From the NCBI GenBank assembly GCA_902594235.1, contig CACJLJ010000002.1, forward strand, positions 186,001 to 250,000: a DNA stretch of 64,000 nt, given 5' to 3'. A program made the position numbers and the translations under genes. Source of the stretch: an uncultured Pelagibacteraceae bacterium. Lineage in GTDB: Bacteria > Pseudomonadota > Alphaproteobacteria > Pelagibacterales > Pelagibacteraceae. Positions 37,372 through 45,618 of this stretch are shown here, piece after piece (positions within the stretch are counted from its first letter, which is position 1; each line of letters starts with the position of its first letter). The notes under the pieces are model-generated. The model searched no databases. It saw only the letters and a program-made list of their open reading frames with translations, and was not told where the DNA came from.

Positions 37372-38412
37372 TTAGTGATTTATTGATGAAGAGAAATTCC
37401 ACGAACAATCAAAACTAGGCACATAAACCCTTGATAATTTAGTATTTCCAAAATGGTGGTGAAATACATTCAACCAATTTTCAACTTGATGGGGTTTTTT
37501 ATCTTGGCTACCAACTTGAGCTGTTATGACTCCTTTTGGTTTTAAAATTCTTACTAATGAGTCCATATTTTTTGCAGCTAAATCTATACAGAATTGATCA
37601 TCATTCAAATCAACAAATATATGATCATAACTGTCATCTTTAACTAATTTGATGCTTTCGAAAGCATCTCCCCAAACACATTTTACAGAATTTTTTTCTG
37701 TAGCTTTTTTGCCTATATCACCTAAATGTTTATTACAAACTTCAACTACTTCAGGATCGAGCTCAAACCAATCTATAAAATTAAATTTTTTTGAAATACA
37801 TTCTCTAGCAACACCACCGTCTCCACCACCAATTATTGCTGCTCTTTCATTATTTCTATTTAAGTTTAATCCTGAACCAACAAAAGTTGAGCTATATAAA
37901 TGTTCATCTGAGGTAGCGACTTGGATTTCACCATCAATAAATAAAGATTTACCAAATTGTTCGAGATCTAAAATTTCTATATGTTGACCTACTTTTGAAT
38001 TAAAATCTTCTAGAACATCGTTAACTACGTATGCTTTTTGGAGACCAGGTGAGCTGTAAATATCGTGATACAAAGCTTTAGTATCTCTGTTAAATTCTTT
38101 TTTTACTATTCGCTTGTACTTAAATTCTTTTTTAATGATATCAATTGCAATTGATGGGCTTATCTTTCCACATGTAAAAAAATCAAAGCTTATTACTCCT
38201 TTTTCTGGAAATGTATGAAAACTAATATGGCTCTCAGCTAACAACGCTAATATAGTAAAACCTTGAGGTTCAAATTTATACTTAGATATATTAAGAATTG
38301 TTACTTTTGCTGCTTTAGCAATTTCATTAATTACTCTTTCATAGACTGAGGGATCGTACTCTTTATCTGTCCCAATAATGTCTAAAGTGATGTGCTCCCC
38401 AACTTTTATCAT
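37372..38412 (-). CDS. Fused S-adenosylmethionine decarboxylase-spermidine synthase
   Basis: A 346-residue two-domain enzyme. Residues 1-120 are a SpeD-type AdoMet decarboxylase: the self-cleavage site is Glu60-Ser61 in LAESHISFHTFPE, where the Ser becomes the pyruvoyl group, followed by FDFFTCG with its active Cys81. From about residue 125 it is a SpeE-type aminopropyltransferase with IDGEIQVATSDE, the cofactor loop GGGDGG at 195-200, acidic ELDP at 217-220 and the catalytic-loop Asp in VDLNDD. The polypeptide can decarboxylate AdoMet and use the product to aminopropylate putrescine, releasing methylthioadenosine. Such fusions, including one from Ca. Pelagibacter ubique, have been described as I recall. 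Confidence 0.9.
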   Translation of the reverse strand: MIKVGEHITLDIIGTDKEYDPSVYERVINEIAKAAKVTILNISKYKFEPQGFTILALLAESHISFHTFPEKGVISFDFFTCGKISPSIAIDIIKKEFKYKRIVKKEFNRDTKALYHDIYSSPGLQKAYVVNDVLEDFNSKVGQHIEILDLEQFGKSLFIDGEIQVATSDEHLYSSTFVGSGLNLNRNNERAAIIGGGDGGVARECISKKFNFIDWFELDPEVVEVCNKHLGDIGKKATEKNSVKCVWGDAFESIKLVKDDSYDHIFVDLNDDQFCIDLAAKNMDSLVRILKPKGVITAQVGSQDKKPHQVENWLNVFHHHFGNTKLSRVYVPSFDCSWNFSSSINH

Positions 38413-38417
38413 AAAAA

Positions 38418-39083
38418 TTATCCACTTTTATAATTTTTAACTTTTTCCAAAATTTTTTTCATTTCTGCAAATGAAAGATTCTTTGGCTCTCCCATCTTTA
38501 AAGCAATAACATATTGTTGGCAAATATTTTCTACTTCTTGTGCAAGTTCAAATGCTTTTGATAAATTATCACCAAATGCAACCTGACCGTGGTTTGACAT
38601 TAAACAGGCCTTTCTGTCTTTTAAAGCTTTAACAATATTCATAGATAGTTCATGTGTTCCAAAAGTTGCATATTCGGCACATCTAATATCTTCACCTCCT
38701 GCTAGAGCAATCATGTAATGAAATGGTGGTATAGACTTGCCGTGAGTCGAAACTGCTGAAGCGTTAGGAGAATGTGCATGAACAATTGCTTTTGCTTCCC
38801 ATTTGTTTTTATAAATATCTTGATGAAATCTCCATTCTGATGAAGGATTTTTGCCTGAATTAAACCAAGATAAAAAGTCTTTTTCCTCAGTTAAAGATAA
38901 AAAAACAATATCTTCTGGTTTAAGTGATTCGTATTTTTTTCCTGAAGGAGTGATAAAAAAACCTTCAATTCCATCCTCAACACCTCTTACTGAAATATTT
39001 CCTGATCTTAAAGGAGATAAATTAGTGGTATTAAGTTTAATTGAATATTCAATTACTTCATCTCTTTCTTTTAAATTTTTCAT
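38418..39083 (-). CDS. Class II aldolase, FucA type, in methylthioadenosine salvage context
   Basis: A 221-residue zinc aldolase. It follows E. coli L-fuculose-1-phosphate aldolase closely: PSSEWRFH (Glu83), His102 and His104 in VHAHSPNASAVS, IPPFHYMIALAGG, CAEYATFGTHELS and the third zinc histidine His165 in SNHGQVAFG. MtnB dehydratase belongs to the same superfamily but would be expected to look different here. Overlapping mtnA by four bases, it is best explained as a 5-methylthioribulose-1-phosphate aldolase giving DHAP and methylthioacetaldehyde, as in the Rhodospirillum-type DHAP shunt. MtnB remains the main alternative. Confidence 0.75.
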   Translation of the reverse strand: MKNLKERDEVIEYSIKLNTTNLSPLRSGNISVRGVEDGIEGFFITPSGKKYESLKPEDIVFLSLTEEKDFLSWFNSGKNPSSEWRFHQDIYKNKWEAKAIVHAHSPNASAVSTHGKSIPPFHYMIALAGGEDIRCAEYATFGTHELSMNIVKALKDRKACLMSNHGQVAFGDNLSKAFELAQEVENICQQYVIALKMGEPKNLSFAEMKKILEKVKNYKSG

Positions 39084-40150
39084 TTAAACAACTTTTTTAA
39101 TCCCTCTTTTGAGGCTTCACAAACACCCTTTTCAGTAATCAAACCTGTTACATATTTTGCAGGCGTTACATCAAATGCTAAATTCATTGCTTTACTTTTT
39201 TTGGGATATATTAATACTTGTTTAATATTTCCTTTTTCATCTAATCCCTCCACATGTGATAATTCTTCAGAATTTCTCTCCTCAATTGGAATATCTTTGT
39301 GACTTTTGATGTCCCAATCAATTGTGGAACTTGGTAAAGCTACATAAAATGGAATATTGTTATCATATGCTGCTAATGCTTTTAAATAGGTCCCAACTTT
39401 ATTACAAACATCCCCATTTGATAAAGTTCTATCTGTTCCAACAATACACATATCAACTTGACCTCTTTGCATCAAAATACCACCTGTGTTGTCTGCTATG
39501 ACTGTATTGTTAACCCCTTCTTCATTTAATTCATAAGAAGTAAGATTAGCTCCTTGGTTTCTTGGTCTTGTTTCATCTGCCCAAATATGAACTGGAATTC
39601 CTTTTTTATGTGCATGATAAATTGGAGAAGTTGCCGTACCCCAATTTATAGTTGCAAGCCAACCTGCATTGCAATGAGTAAGAATATTAACAGTATCTTT
39701 TTTTTTATTATAAATTTCCTCAATAATCTTAAGACCATTTAATCCAATATTTTTACAAAACTTTATATCCTCCTCACAAATTTTTTTTGCCTCATCAATG
39801 GCTAGGTCTAAAATTTGATCACTATTTACTCCTGAAAGTTTTTGCATCATTCTATCTACAGCCCACTTCAAATTAATTGCGGTTGGTCTTGATTTTATTA
39901 ATTCTTCTGCTGACTTTTTTAAAAAAGACTGGTCATTGTTCTCTAAAATAGACAAAACTAATCCAAACGCAGCTGTAGCTCCTATTAATGGAGCACCTCT
40001 TACTTCCATTACTTTTATTGCATTAATTGCATCACTTACATTTTTGAGATCTTTAATAACAAAACTATGAGGAAGTTTTGTTTGATCAATAATCTTTACA
40101 ACATTATTTTCAAACCAAATAGTTCGGTAATCTTTTCCTTCAATTTTCAT
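39080..40150 (-). CDS. mtnA: S-methyl-5-thioribose-1-phosphate isomerase
   Basis: Isomerises methylthioribose-1-phosphate to the ribulose form. The 356 residues, N-terminal MEVRGAPLIGATAAFG, catalytic Cys in LTHCNAGWLAT, WADETRPRNQGANLT, and the catalytic Asp region GTDRTLSNGDVCNKVGTY are characteristic of MtnA (an eIF2B-alpha-like fold). Its stop overlaps the aldolase start (ATGA), and the glycosidase-like gene ends six bases upstream. It connects MtnP's product to the aldolase. Confidence 0.93.
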   Translation of the reverse strand: MKIEGKDYRTIWFENNVVKIIDQTKLPHSFVIKDLKNVSDAINAIKVMEVRGAPLIGATAAFGLVLSILENNDQSFLKKSAEELIKSRPTAINLKWAVDRMMQKLSGVNSDQILDLAIDEAKKICEEDIKFCKNIGLNGLKIIEEIYNKKKDTVNILTHCNAGWLATINWGTATSPIYHAHKKGIPVHIWADETRPRNQGANLTSYELNEEGVNNTVIADNTGGILMQRGQVDMCIVGTDRTLSNGDVCNKVGTYLKALAAYDNNIPFYVALPSSTIDWDIKSHKDIPIEERNSEELSHVEGLDEKGNIKQVLIYPKKSKAMNLAFDVTPAKYVTGLITEKGVCEASKEGLKKLFK

Positions 40151-40156
40151 TTACTA

Positions 40157-41167
40157 TTAAAAATCAATAATTTTTTTAGAACCATCTTTCATAATAAACT
40201 CTGCTTTTTTTTTTGAAAGAAGTTTAACAGATTTAAAACCATCGACTTCTTTTATAAAATTATTTAATTTTTTCCTACTTCCTTTACTCATTTTCATTCC
40301 AGGCGCATTTGCGCCAACATCAATTATCAATTCTGCCCCACTAATAAACGTATTTATATAGGCTGGAATTACTCTACACTTCCCTATCATCGCTTCAGTT
40401 ACCCAAATAGGTTTATCAATATTCAATGATTGCAATAACTCAGAAAATTCACCTACCCAAAAATCTTTATCACATTTACCATCAGGAGGTGTGATATGAT
40501 GCATATTAGCTATATCAAAATGATCTTTAATCTTAGGAAGGGCTGATTTCCAAAATTTTTTACTTTCAGGAAACATTCCAGCAGCACCAGCCATAACAAT
40601 AACTGCATCTTTTTGTTTTGATTTAATTAATTTTGATGAAAAATTAAAAATTTCTACAAACTCATCTTCTGTGCCTTTAAAAAACATCTTAAACTCAGGC
40701 TCATTCATTATCTCCCAATAAATAATAGGTTTTGTTAAACCTGGCATATCATTTACTCCATCACCATCGTATCTATCAATTAAAGATAATAAGAATGTTT
40801 TGTAATTTTCCATTGAACAAGGTTTACTTAAATATTTTGTAAACCTTTTTCCAAAAGGGCTTCTTGCTCTTTTTCTTTTACATGATTTTTGTTCCCAGTT
40901 GGAATATGGCCATATAGTTGCAATAGTTGTTTGATTATGGTTCTGAGCGTAAGTGACATACTTATCAGCTTGATCCCATAAAAAAATTCCTTTTTCTTTT
41001 TCTATATTATTCCAAACAAATGGACCTGGGTGAGGTCTTACCCACTGATTGTCTTTACCTCTCATTCTATCGTCTCTCATTTCTGTCAAATCTCCAAAAC
41101 GAGATTCTGCACTCAAAATATTTGTAGATACAAATACAGATAAAAAGAAAAAAAATAATAGTCTCAT
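40157..41167 (-). CDS. Secreted glycoside-hydrolase-like TIM-barrel protein
   Basis: A 336-residue protein with a signal peptide (about residues 1-20, ending ILSA). The mature part resembles clan GH-A glycosidases (GH5/GH39 style): an acid/base Glu156 in EIMNEPE and a candidate nucleophile Glu258 in IWVTEAMIG, about 100 residues apart. A basic Lys/Arg block lies near residues 96-112. Substrate unknown. Odd position: it is wedged inside the mtn operon, overlapping mtnP's stop by four bases and ending six bases before mtnA. It could release a sugar or nucleoside-like substrate, or merely be co-transcribed. Confidence 0.65.
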   Translation of the reverse strand: MRLLFFFFLSVFVSTNILSAESRFGDLTEMRDDRMRGKDNQWVRPHPGPFVWNNIEKEKGIFLWDQADKYVTYAQNHNQTTIATIWPYSNWEQKSCKRKRARSPFGKRFTKYLSKPCSMENYKTFLLSLIDRYDGDGVNDMPGLTKPIIYWEIMNEPEFKMFFKGTEDEFVEIFNFSSKLIKSKQKDAVIVMAGAAGMFPESKKFWKSALPKIKDHFDIANMHHITPPDGKCDKDFWVGEFSELLQSLNIDKPIWVTEAMIGKCRVIPAYINTFISGAELIIDVGANAPGMKMSKGSRKKLNNFIKEVDGFKSVKLLSKKKAEFIMKDGSKKIIDF

Positions 41168-42036
41168 TTTTTAAGTACCCTTCCTGCAACTGTTTGAAGT
41201 TTATCGATTGTTTTTTGTGTTCTTTTTTCTGGAGCAGTTATGATAGCTACATCTAGACAGTTATTTGTTGGATCCTTAGGATCTATATGTTTTTCAAAAT
41301 TTTCTATTAAGTTTTTAATCATATTTTTTGCTTTAGCTGCGTTTCCTAAAAGAACTTTAACAACTTGTTGGACGTCAACATTTTCATGATCTGGATGCCA
41401 ACAATCATAATCTGTCACCATTGAAACAGATGCGTATCTAATTTCTGCCTCTCTTGCTAATTTTGCTTCAGGCATATTTGTCATTCCAATCACATCAGCT
41501 TTCCAAGACCTATACAAATTAGATTCTGCTAATGTAGAAAATTGTGGACCTTCCATTACCACATAAGTGCCACCTCTTTGATACTCTATTTTTTCTCTTT
41601 TTATTGCCTCTTCACATGCATTCATTAAACCATGGGAAGTTGGATTAGCCATTGAGACATGAGCAACTATTTCATCATCAAAAAATGTTTTTTTTCTTGC
41701 AAAAGTTCTATCTATAAACTGATCTACAATAACAAATTTTCCAGGAGATAAATCATCTTTTAAAGATCCCACTGCGGAAACAGAAACTATATCTGTTGCA
41801 CCTAATTGTTTTAATGCATCAATATTTGCTCTAAAATTTATATTTGATGGAGATATATAATGTCCCCTTCCATGTCTTGGTAAAAAAAGAACTTCTTTTC
41901 CTTTAAAGTTTGTTTTTAATATTTGATCTGAAGGTTTTCCCCATGGAGTTGTTAAATCTAATAATTCTCTTTTTTCAAACTCCTCAACATCATATAGGCC
42001 ACTACCACCTATTATTGCTAATTTATTGTTTGCCAT
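41164..42036 (-). CDS. mtnP: S-methyl-5'-thioadenosine phosphorylase
   Basis: Splits methylthioadenosine (by-product of spermidine synthesis) with phosphate into adenine and methylthioribose-1-phosphate. At 290 residues it has the family trimer length. Motifs include IGGSGLYD, LPRHGRGHYISPS, VMEGPQFSTLAESNLYR, IGMTNMPEAKLAREAE and VTDYDCWH, the last marking MTAP rather than ordinary purine nucleoside phosphorylase. It is the first gene of the minus-strand mtn operon; the divergent apt gene, which would recycle the adenine, starts 41 bases away. Confidence 0.93.
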   Translation of the reverse strand: MANNKLAIIGGSGLYDVEEFEKRELLDLTTPWGKPSDQILKTNFKGKEVLFLPRHGRGHYISPSNINFRANIDALKQLGATDIVSVSAVGSLKDDLSPGKFVIVDQFIDRTFARKKTFFDDEIVAHVSMANPTSHGLMNACEEAIKREKIEYQRGGTYVVMEGPQFSTLAESNLYRSWKADVIGMTNMPEAKLAREAEIRYASVSMVTDYDCWHPDHENVDVQQVVKVLLGNAAKAKNMIKNLIENFEKHIDPKDPTNNCLDVAIITAPEKRTQKTIDKLQTVAGRVLKK

Positions 42037-42077
42037 ATCAAAAAATTAATTTATCTATTTATATAACTTAAATTATT

Positions 42078-42605
42078 ATGGATTTAAAAGATTATATTAG
42101 ATCAATACCGGATTATCCAAAAAAAGGAATTCTTTTCAGGGATATAACAACATTAATTAAAGATAAAGATGCTTTCTCTGAATGTATTAATCAAATAGTA
42201 AAAAAAACAAAAAATTATGATTTTGATAAGATAGCTGCAATTGAGTCTAGAGGCTTTGTTTTTGCATCAGCCGTTTCTTATATATTAAAAAAACCATTTA
42301 TAATGTTGAGAAAAAAAGATAAGTTACCAGCTGAATCTCATTCTGTAGACTTTGAATTAGAATATGGCACAGCAACTATTGAAGTTCATAAAGATTCAAT
42401 TAATGAAAACGAAAATGTTTTAATTATTGATGATTTAATTGCTACTGGTGGAACTGCTGAAGCTGGAGCAAAATTAATTGAAATTTCTAAGGGTAAGGTT
42501 GCAGCATTTATATTTGTTATAAACCTTTTTGATTTGGGTGGATGCGATAAATTGATTAAAAAAGGCTATAAAATTGAAAATCTTATAGAATTTCCTGGAC
42601 ATTAA
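42078..42605 (+). CDS. apt: Adenine phosphoribosyltransferase
   Basis: Makes AMP from adenine and PRPP. At 175 residues it is the usual length. The PRPP-binding loop NVLIIDDLIATGGTAEAG and N-terminal IPDYPKKGILFRDIT plus AAIESRGFVF are diagnostic. Divergent from mtnP with a 41-base gap, it would salvage the adenine released by MtnP. Its stop lies one base before the 3' end of the convergent tRNA gene. Confidence 0.95.
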   Translation: MDLKDYIRSIPDYPKKGILFRDITTLIKDKDAFSECINQIVKKTKNYDFDKIAAIESRGFVFASAVSYILKKPFIMLRKKDKLPAESHSVDFELEYGTATIEVHKDSINENENVLIIDDLIATGGTAEAGAKLIEISKGKVAAFIFVINLFDLGGCDKLIKKGYKIENLIEFPGH

Positions 42606-42606
42606 C

Positions 42607-42683
42607 TGGTAGCGGGAAGTGGGATCGAACCACTGACCTCGGGCTTATGAGTCCCGCGCTCTAACCAACTGAGCTACCCCGCC
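42607..42683 (-). tRNA. tRNA-Met (anticodon CAU), elongator type
   Basis: A 77-base gene including an encoded CCA. The 5' arm GGCGGGG pairs with the 3' arm TCCCGCT (two G-U wobbles), the D arm is AGCTCAGTTGGTTAGAGC, the anticodon stem-loop CGGGACTCATAAGCCCG carries CAT at 42649-42647, and the T arm contains GGTTCGATCC. Overall sequence resembles alphaproteobacterial elongator tRNA-Met. A lysidine-modified tRNA-Ile2 also has a CAT anticodon and is not fully excluded. Confidence 0.9.
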
Positions 42684-42702
42684 ATACGGTAAATGAAGAT
42701 AT

Positions 42703-42731
42703 ATAATAGAAAAATTCTCTGATACAATCAA
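42703..42731 (-). promoter_or_regulatory. Putative promoter of the tRNA-Met gene
   Basis: On the minus strand TTGATT (42731-42726) and TATTAT (42708-42703) are separated by exactly 17 bases. The predicted start is roughly 12 bases before the mature tRNA 5' end at 42683, a sensible leader for RNase P. Confidence 0.6.
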
Positions 42732-42783
42732 TTTTTTACAATAAATACTTTTTTATATATAAAAAATGATTAGTTAATTCATT

Positions 42784-43509
42784 ATGATTAAAAATTTATC
42801 GATAATTTATCCAATCTTTAATGAGGAAAAAAGATTGTTTAATATTTTTATAGATATAAAGAAATTCAACAAAAAAACTTATCAAATTAATAAAGAATAT
42901 ATTTTTGTTGATGATGGTAGTTTTGATAATTCAAAACAAAAAATTAATGAATTTATAAAATTGAACAAAAGCTCAAAAATTAAATATAAAATTATAAGTT
43001 ATAGAGTTAATAAAGGTAAAGGTTTCGCATTAAAATCTGGGGTTTTAAGTGCCACAAAAAAGTGGATACTTACAACCGATTCTGATTGTTCAGTCTCAAA
43101 TTTTCAAATACTTAAATGGATTAATGAAAACCATATAAATAAACAAAATATGATTTATTTTGCCTCAAGAAATCATCCTTTCTCTAAAGTAAAAAAAATT
43201 AAAAGTAGGGAAATAATTGGAGCTATCTTTAGGTTTGCTATTTTTCTAATATTTAATATAAAAATTTCAGACACACAATGTGGCTTTAAATTATATAGAG
43301 CACATATAGCAAAAAAAATTTTTTCTAAAATTAAAACTAATGGTTATATGCATGATTTAGAAATTTGCATCATTTCTAAAAAGATGAAATATATTATTTG
43401 TGAGCTTCCAGTAATTTGGAAGCACAAAAATCAAGGAAAGATTAGTTTTTTAAAAGACTCAATGAAGATAATATCAAGTTTAGTGATGATAAAATTTTAC
43501 AGATATTAA
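42784..43509 (+). CDS. Glycosyltransferase family 2 (dolichyl/polyprenyl-phosphate glucosyltransferase-like)
   Basis: A 241-residue GT-A enzyme. IIYPIFNEEKRL opens the nucleotide-binding fold; VDDGS and TTDSDCSVS supply the acidic donor and metal residues, and ISDTQCGFKLYR is typical of polyprenyl-phosphate beta-glucosyl or mannosyl transferases (ALG5/DPM1 type). It has no large C-terminal membrane domain. A polytopic GT-C-like protein begins 11 bases downstream, so the pair may transfer a sugar from a lipid-linked donor at the periplasmic face. Confidence 0.8.
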   Translation: MIKNLSIIYPIFNEEKRLFNIFIDIKKFNKKTYQINKEYIFVDDGSFDNSKQKINEFIKLNKSSKIKYKIISYRVNKGKGFALKSGVLSATKKWILTTDSDCSVSNFQILKWINENHINKQNMIYFASRNHPFSKVKKIKSREIIGAIFRFAIFLIFNIKISDTQCGFKLYRAHIAKKIFSKIKTNGYMHDLEICIISKKMKYIICELPVIWKHKNQGKISFLKDSMKIISSLVMIKFYRY

Positions 43510-43520
43510 TTTATTTCAGA

Positions 43521-45032
43521 ATGGAATTAACAAAAACAAATTTTCTATCACACAAGATTACTTATCTTTTTTTAATTTTTATAATTTCAAGATTTTTTTA
43601 TTTAAATTTTCTTAATATAACTTTCGATGATTGGACCATTGATATTTATTGGCAATTTTTTCCTAAAAATTTATTAGAAAATGATCTTTTAAATTCTATT
43701 TATTTTAATCACTGGCAAGCACCGTTCTTGAACTTTTTTGTTGGAATTATGATAAAATTATCAGATCATTATATTTTAATCATTCAATTCGTATATTTGA
43801 TAATTGGATTTTTATCTTTTGTATTGATTTATTTGATTTCAAAAAACTTTAATTTCTCAGAAAATTTTTCTTTTTTATTATCTACAGCATTAATGCTATT
43901 GCCAACCACCATCTTATATGAAAACCACCTTTACAAAGAATATATAACTTTTTTTCTTCTTCTTTGTTTATTTTACTCAAGTATCAGAATTTTAAAAACA
44001 CCTAACTCTTTAAGATACATTTTATATTTATCTTTCAGTCTTTCTTTCCTCTGTCTTACTAGAGAAACATTTCATATTTTTTGGGGATATATTTTAATAA
44101 TCATCATTCAAAAAAATTTAAATATTTTTAATAAATTATTATTATTTTTTATATTCACGATTTTCGTAATGCCTTTTTACTTAAAAAATTTAATTCTATT
44201 TGATAAATTTGCTATTAACACAACATCTTTATATGAGCATTTAAATCAAAAAATCGACTATGTTAAAGAAATGGATGATTCCAATCGGCATCAAAAAATC
44301 AGGGATTTAACTTTTGGATCTCATCAAAATTATCAAAAATTTAAAAAAAAAACTTCGATATTGTATGACGTTAAAATTAATTCAAGTGCAGAATTTTATA
44401 AAGATTATCTTAACTACGAATCGAATTATGACAATGATTTATTAAATTCTAATACTTCTTTTAATGAAGTATTTTTTGAAGTTGATAAATATAGAAAAAA
44501 AGATTTTTTATTAGTTCTTAAAGAACAGCCTATACTAATTATACTGAATATAATTAATTCAATTACAAGACACCTTTTTACTTCGAGTGATTACTTTAAT
44601 TTTACCAAGCATAATGCAGATAAAATGAAATTTATGATCAAAATATCAGATTGCATAAAGATGACACCTGTTTGTATTTATGACCATGGCTTTGATTGGA
44701 AAACTAGTTATGTTGGAAAAATTTCCTACATGGGTATGGATACTGGACCACTTAGCTACAAAGAAAAGATTATTTTTTCTCTTCAATATACAAATTTTTT
44801 ATTAGTAATTGTTTATATCTCACTTTTATTTTTTTTAATAAAAAGCTTATTTAGTAAAAAAGATAGAGAAACAAATATAATCAATTTTTGGTTATTTACC
44901 TTTATTTTTATTTTTTCTGCTTTTGTTGTTTTTGAAGATGGTGAAATAGCTAGACACAGATTTCCTTTTGATTATCTTTGTTTTTTAATTTTTTTGAAGC
45001 AAATAAAAGATAAATTTTTTAAAATTAATTAA
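43521..45032 (+). CDS. Polytopic membrane protein, GT-C glycosyltransferase-like
   Basis: A 503-residue protein rich in Phe, Leu and Ile with about ten or more membrane helices: a clustered N-terminal set (about 15-230), a large polar loop of about 230-360, then more helices. An acidic pair FDDWTID near residue 36-42, in the first extracytoplasmic loop, is where GT-C mannosyltransferases and Dol-P-Man-type enzymes carry their catalytic Asp/Glu. Eleven bases after the GT2 gene, it is plausibly its acceptor partner. No close family is recognised. Confidence 0.6.
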   Translation: MELTKTNFLSHKITYLFLIFIISRFFYLNFLNITFDDWTIDIYWQFFPKNLLENDLLNSIYFNHWQAPFLNFFVGIMIKLSDHYILIIQFVYLIIGFLSFVLIYLISKNFNFSENFSFLLSTALMLLPTTILYENHLYKEYITFFLLLCLFYSSIRILKTPNSLRYILYLSFSLSFLCLTRETFHIFWGYILIIIIQKNLNIFNKLLLFFIFTIFVMPFYLKNLILFDKFAINTTSLYEHLNQKIDYVKEMDDSNRHQKIRDLTFGSHQNYQKFKKKTSILYDVKINSSAEFYKDYLNYESNYDNDLLNSNTSFNEVFFEVDKYRKKDFLLVLKEQPILIILNIINSITRHLFTSSDYFNFTKHNADKMKFMIKISDCIKMTPVCIYDHGFDWKTSYVGKISYMGMDTGPLSYKEKIIFSLQYTNFLLVIVYISLLFFLIKSLFSKKDRETNIINFWLFTFIFIFSAFVVFEDGEIARHRFPFDYLCFLIFLKQIKDKFFKIN

Positions 45033-45235
45033 AAAATTATTAATCCAAAAAGAATTAGACCTGTAGATGCTGCGGCGGAAAAATATAATTTTTTTCTAGA
45101 CTCATTTTTTTGATTATCTCTTACTCGATTTAAAAGGACATTTATATTTGTTCTTTTGATAGAAAGATCTGGTACATCTTTCTCCAAATATTTAGAAACA
45201 AGTTTTTTTTTTACTGCTGAAGTAATATTTTTCAC
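45029..45235 (-). CDS. Small C-terminally anchored membrane protein (paralogue A)
   Basis: A 68-residue protein starting at a GTG. The N-terminal 45 residues are polar and basic (SAVKKKLVSKYLEKD) followed by KRTNINVLLNRVRDN and a single terminal hydrophobic helix ending FGLIIF. It shares the motif KRxxINVLxxxxxxxxxxExxKxxY with the next gene, indicating tandem duplication. No function is recognised. Confidence 0.55.
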   Translation of the reverse strand: MKNITSAVKKKLVSKYLEKDVPDLSIKRTNINVLLNRVRDNQKNESRKKLYFSAAASTGLILFGLIIF

Positions 45236-45275
45236 AATTTAATTTAAACATGATAATAAGAATTTTGCAAATTTA

Positions 45276-45506
45276 TTACAAGGAAAGGTAAATTCCCAAG
45301 GCCCCTAATGCAAAAATCAGTGATGACAAAATATAAACATTCTTTTTAAATTCTTTGCTTTCCGACTCTTGAAGCTTGGACTTTAAAACGTTTATGTCGA
45401 CTCTTTTAGATGAGCTTTTATAAGATTTTAAAGGCTTTTCAGCCACACCAATATCATTTGGGGTCTCGATATTACTTTGTATTTCTGTAAAGCCTTTATT
45501 ACTCAT
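45276..45506 (-). CDS. Small C-terminally anchored membrane protein (paralogue B)
   Basis: A 76-residue protein. An N-terminal disordered segment (ETPNDIGVAEKPLKSYKSS) precedes SKRVDINVLKSKLQESESK and a C-terminal membrane helix (VYILSSLIFALGALGIYL). It resembles the downstream 68-residue gene in layout and in the KRxxINVL motif, which supports that both are real genes. They are separated by 40 bases and share a strand, probably one transcript. Confidence 0.6.
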   Translation of the reverse strand: MSNKGFTEIQSNIETPNDIGVAEKPLKSYKSSSKRVDINVLKSKLQESESKEFKKNVYILSSLIFALGALGIYLSL

Positions 45507-45554
45507 AACAATAACTAATCATGGATAAAAATTTTCGGCAAATTTAAAAAAGTT

Positions 45555-45603
45555 CAAAGTGGGTCACTTTAGTGTTGACATGTGTCCAATTTGGGTTTCA
45601 TAT
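45555..45603 (+). promoter_or_regulatory. Candidate promoter and operator for the winged-helix gene
   Basis: AAAGTG (45555-45560) and CACTTT (45564-45569) form a perfect inverted repeat around GGT. It is followed by a perfect TTGACA (45575-45580) and, 17 bases on, TCATAT (45598-45603), a weak -10. A start near 45610 would leave about nine bases before the ATG at 45619. The dyad is a candidate site for the regulator it precedes. Confidence 0.4.
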
Positions 45604-45618
45604 CTATTTTTTAAATTT

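Noticed and set aside
38418-39083. Calling the class II aldolase MtnB
   Set aside because: Its motifs follow FucA closely and the companion mtnC/mtnD genes are absent here; MtnB stays as an alternative.
42607-42683. tRNA-Ile2 instead of tRNA-Met
   Set aside because: The CAT anticodon fits both, but the acceptor and D-arm sequence is nearer to alphaproteobacterial elongator tRNA-Met.
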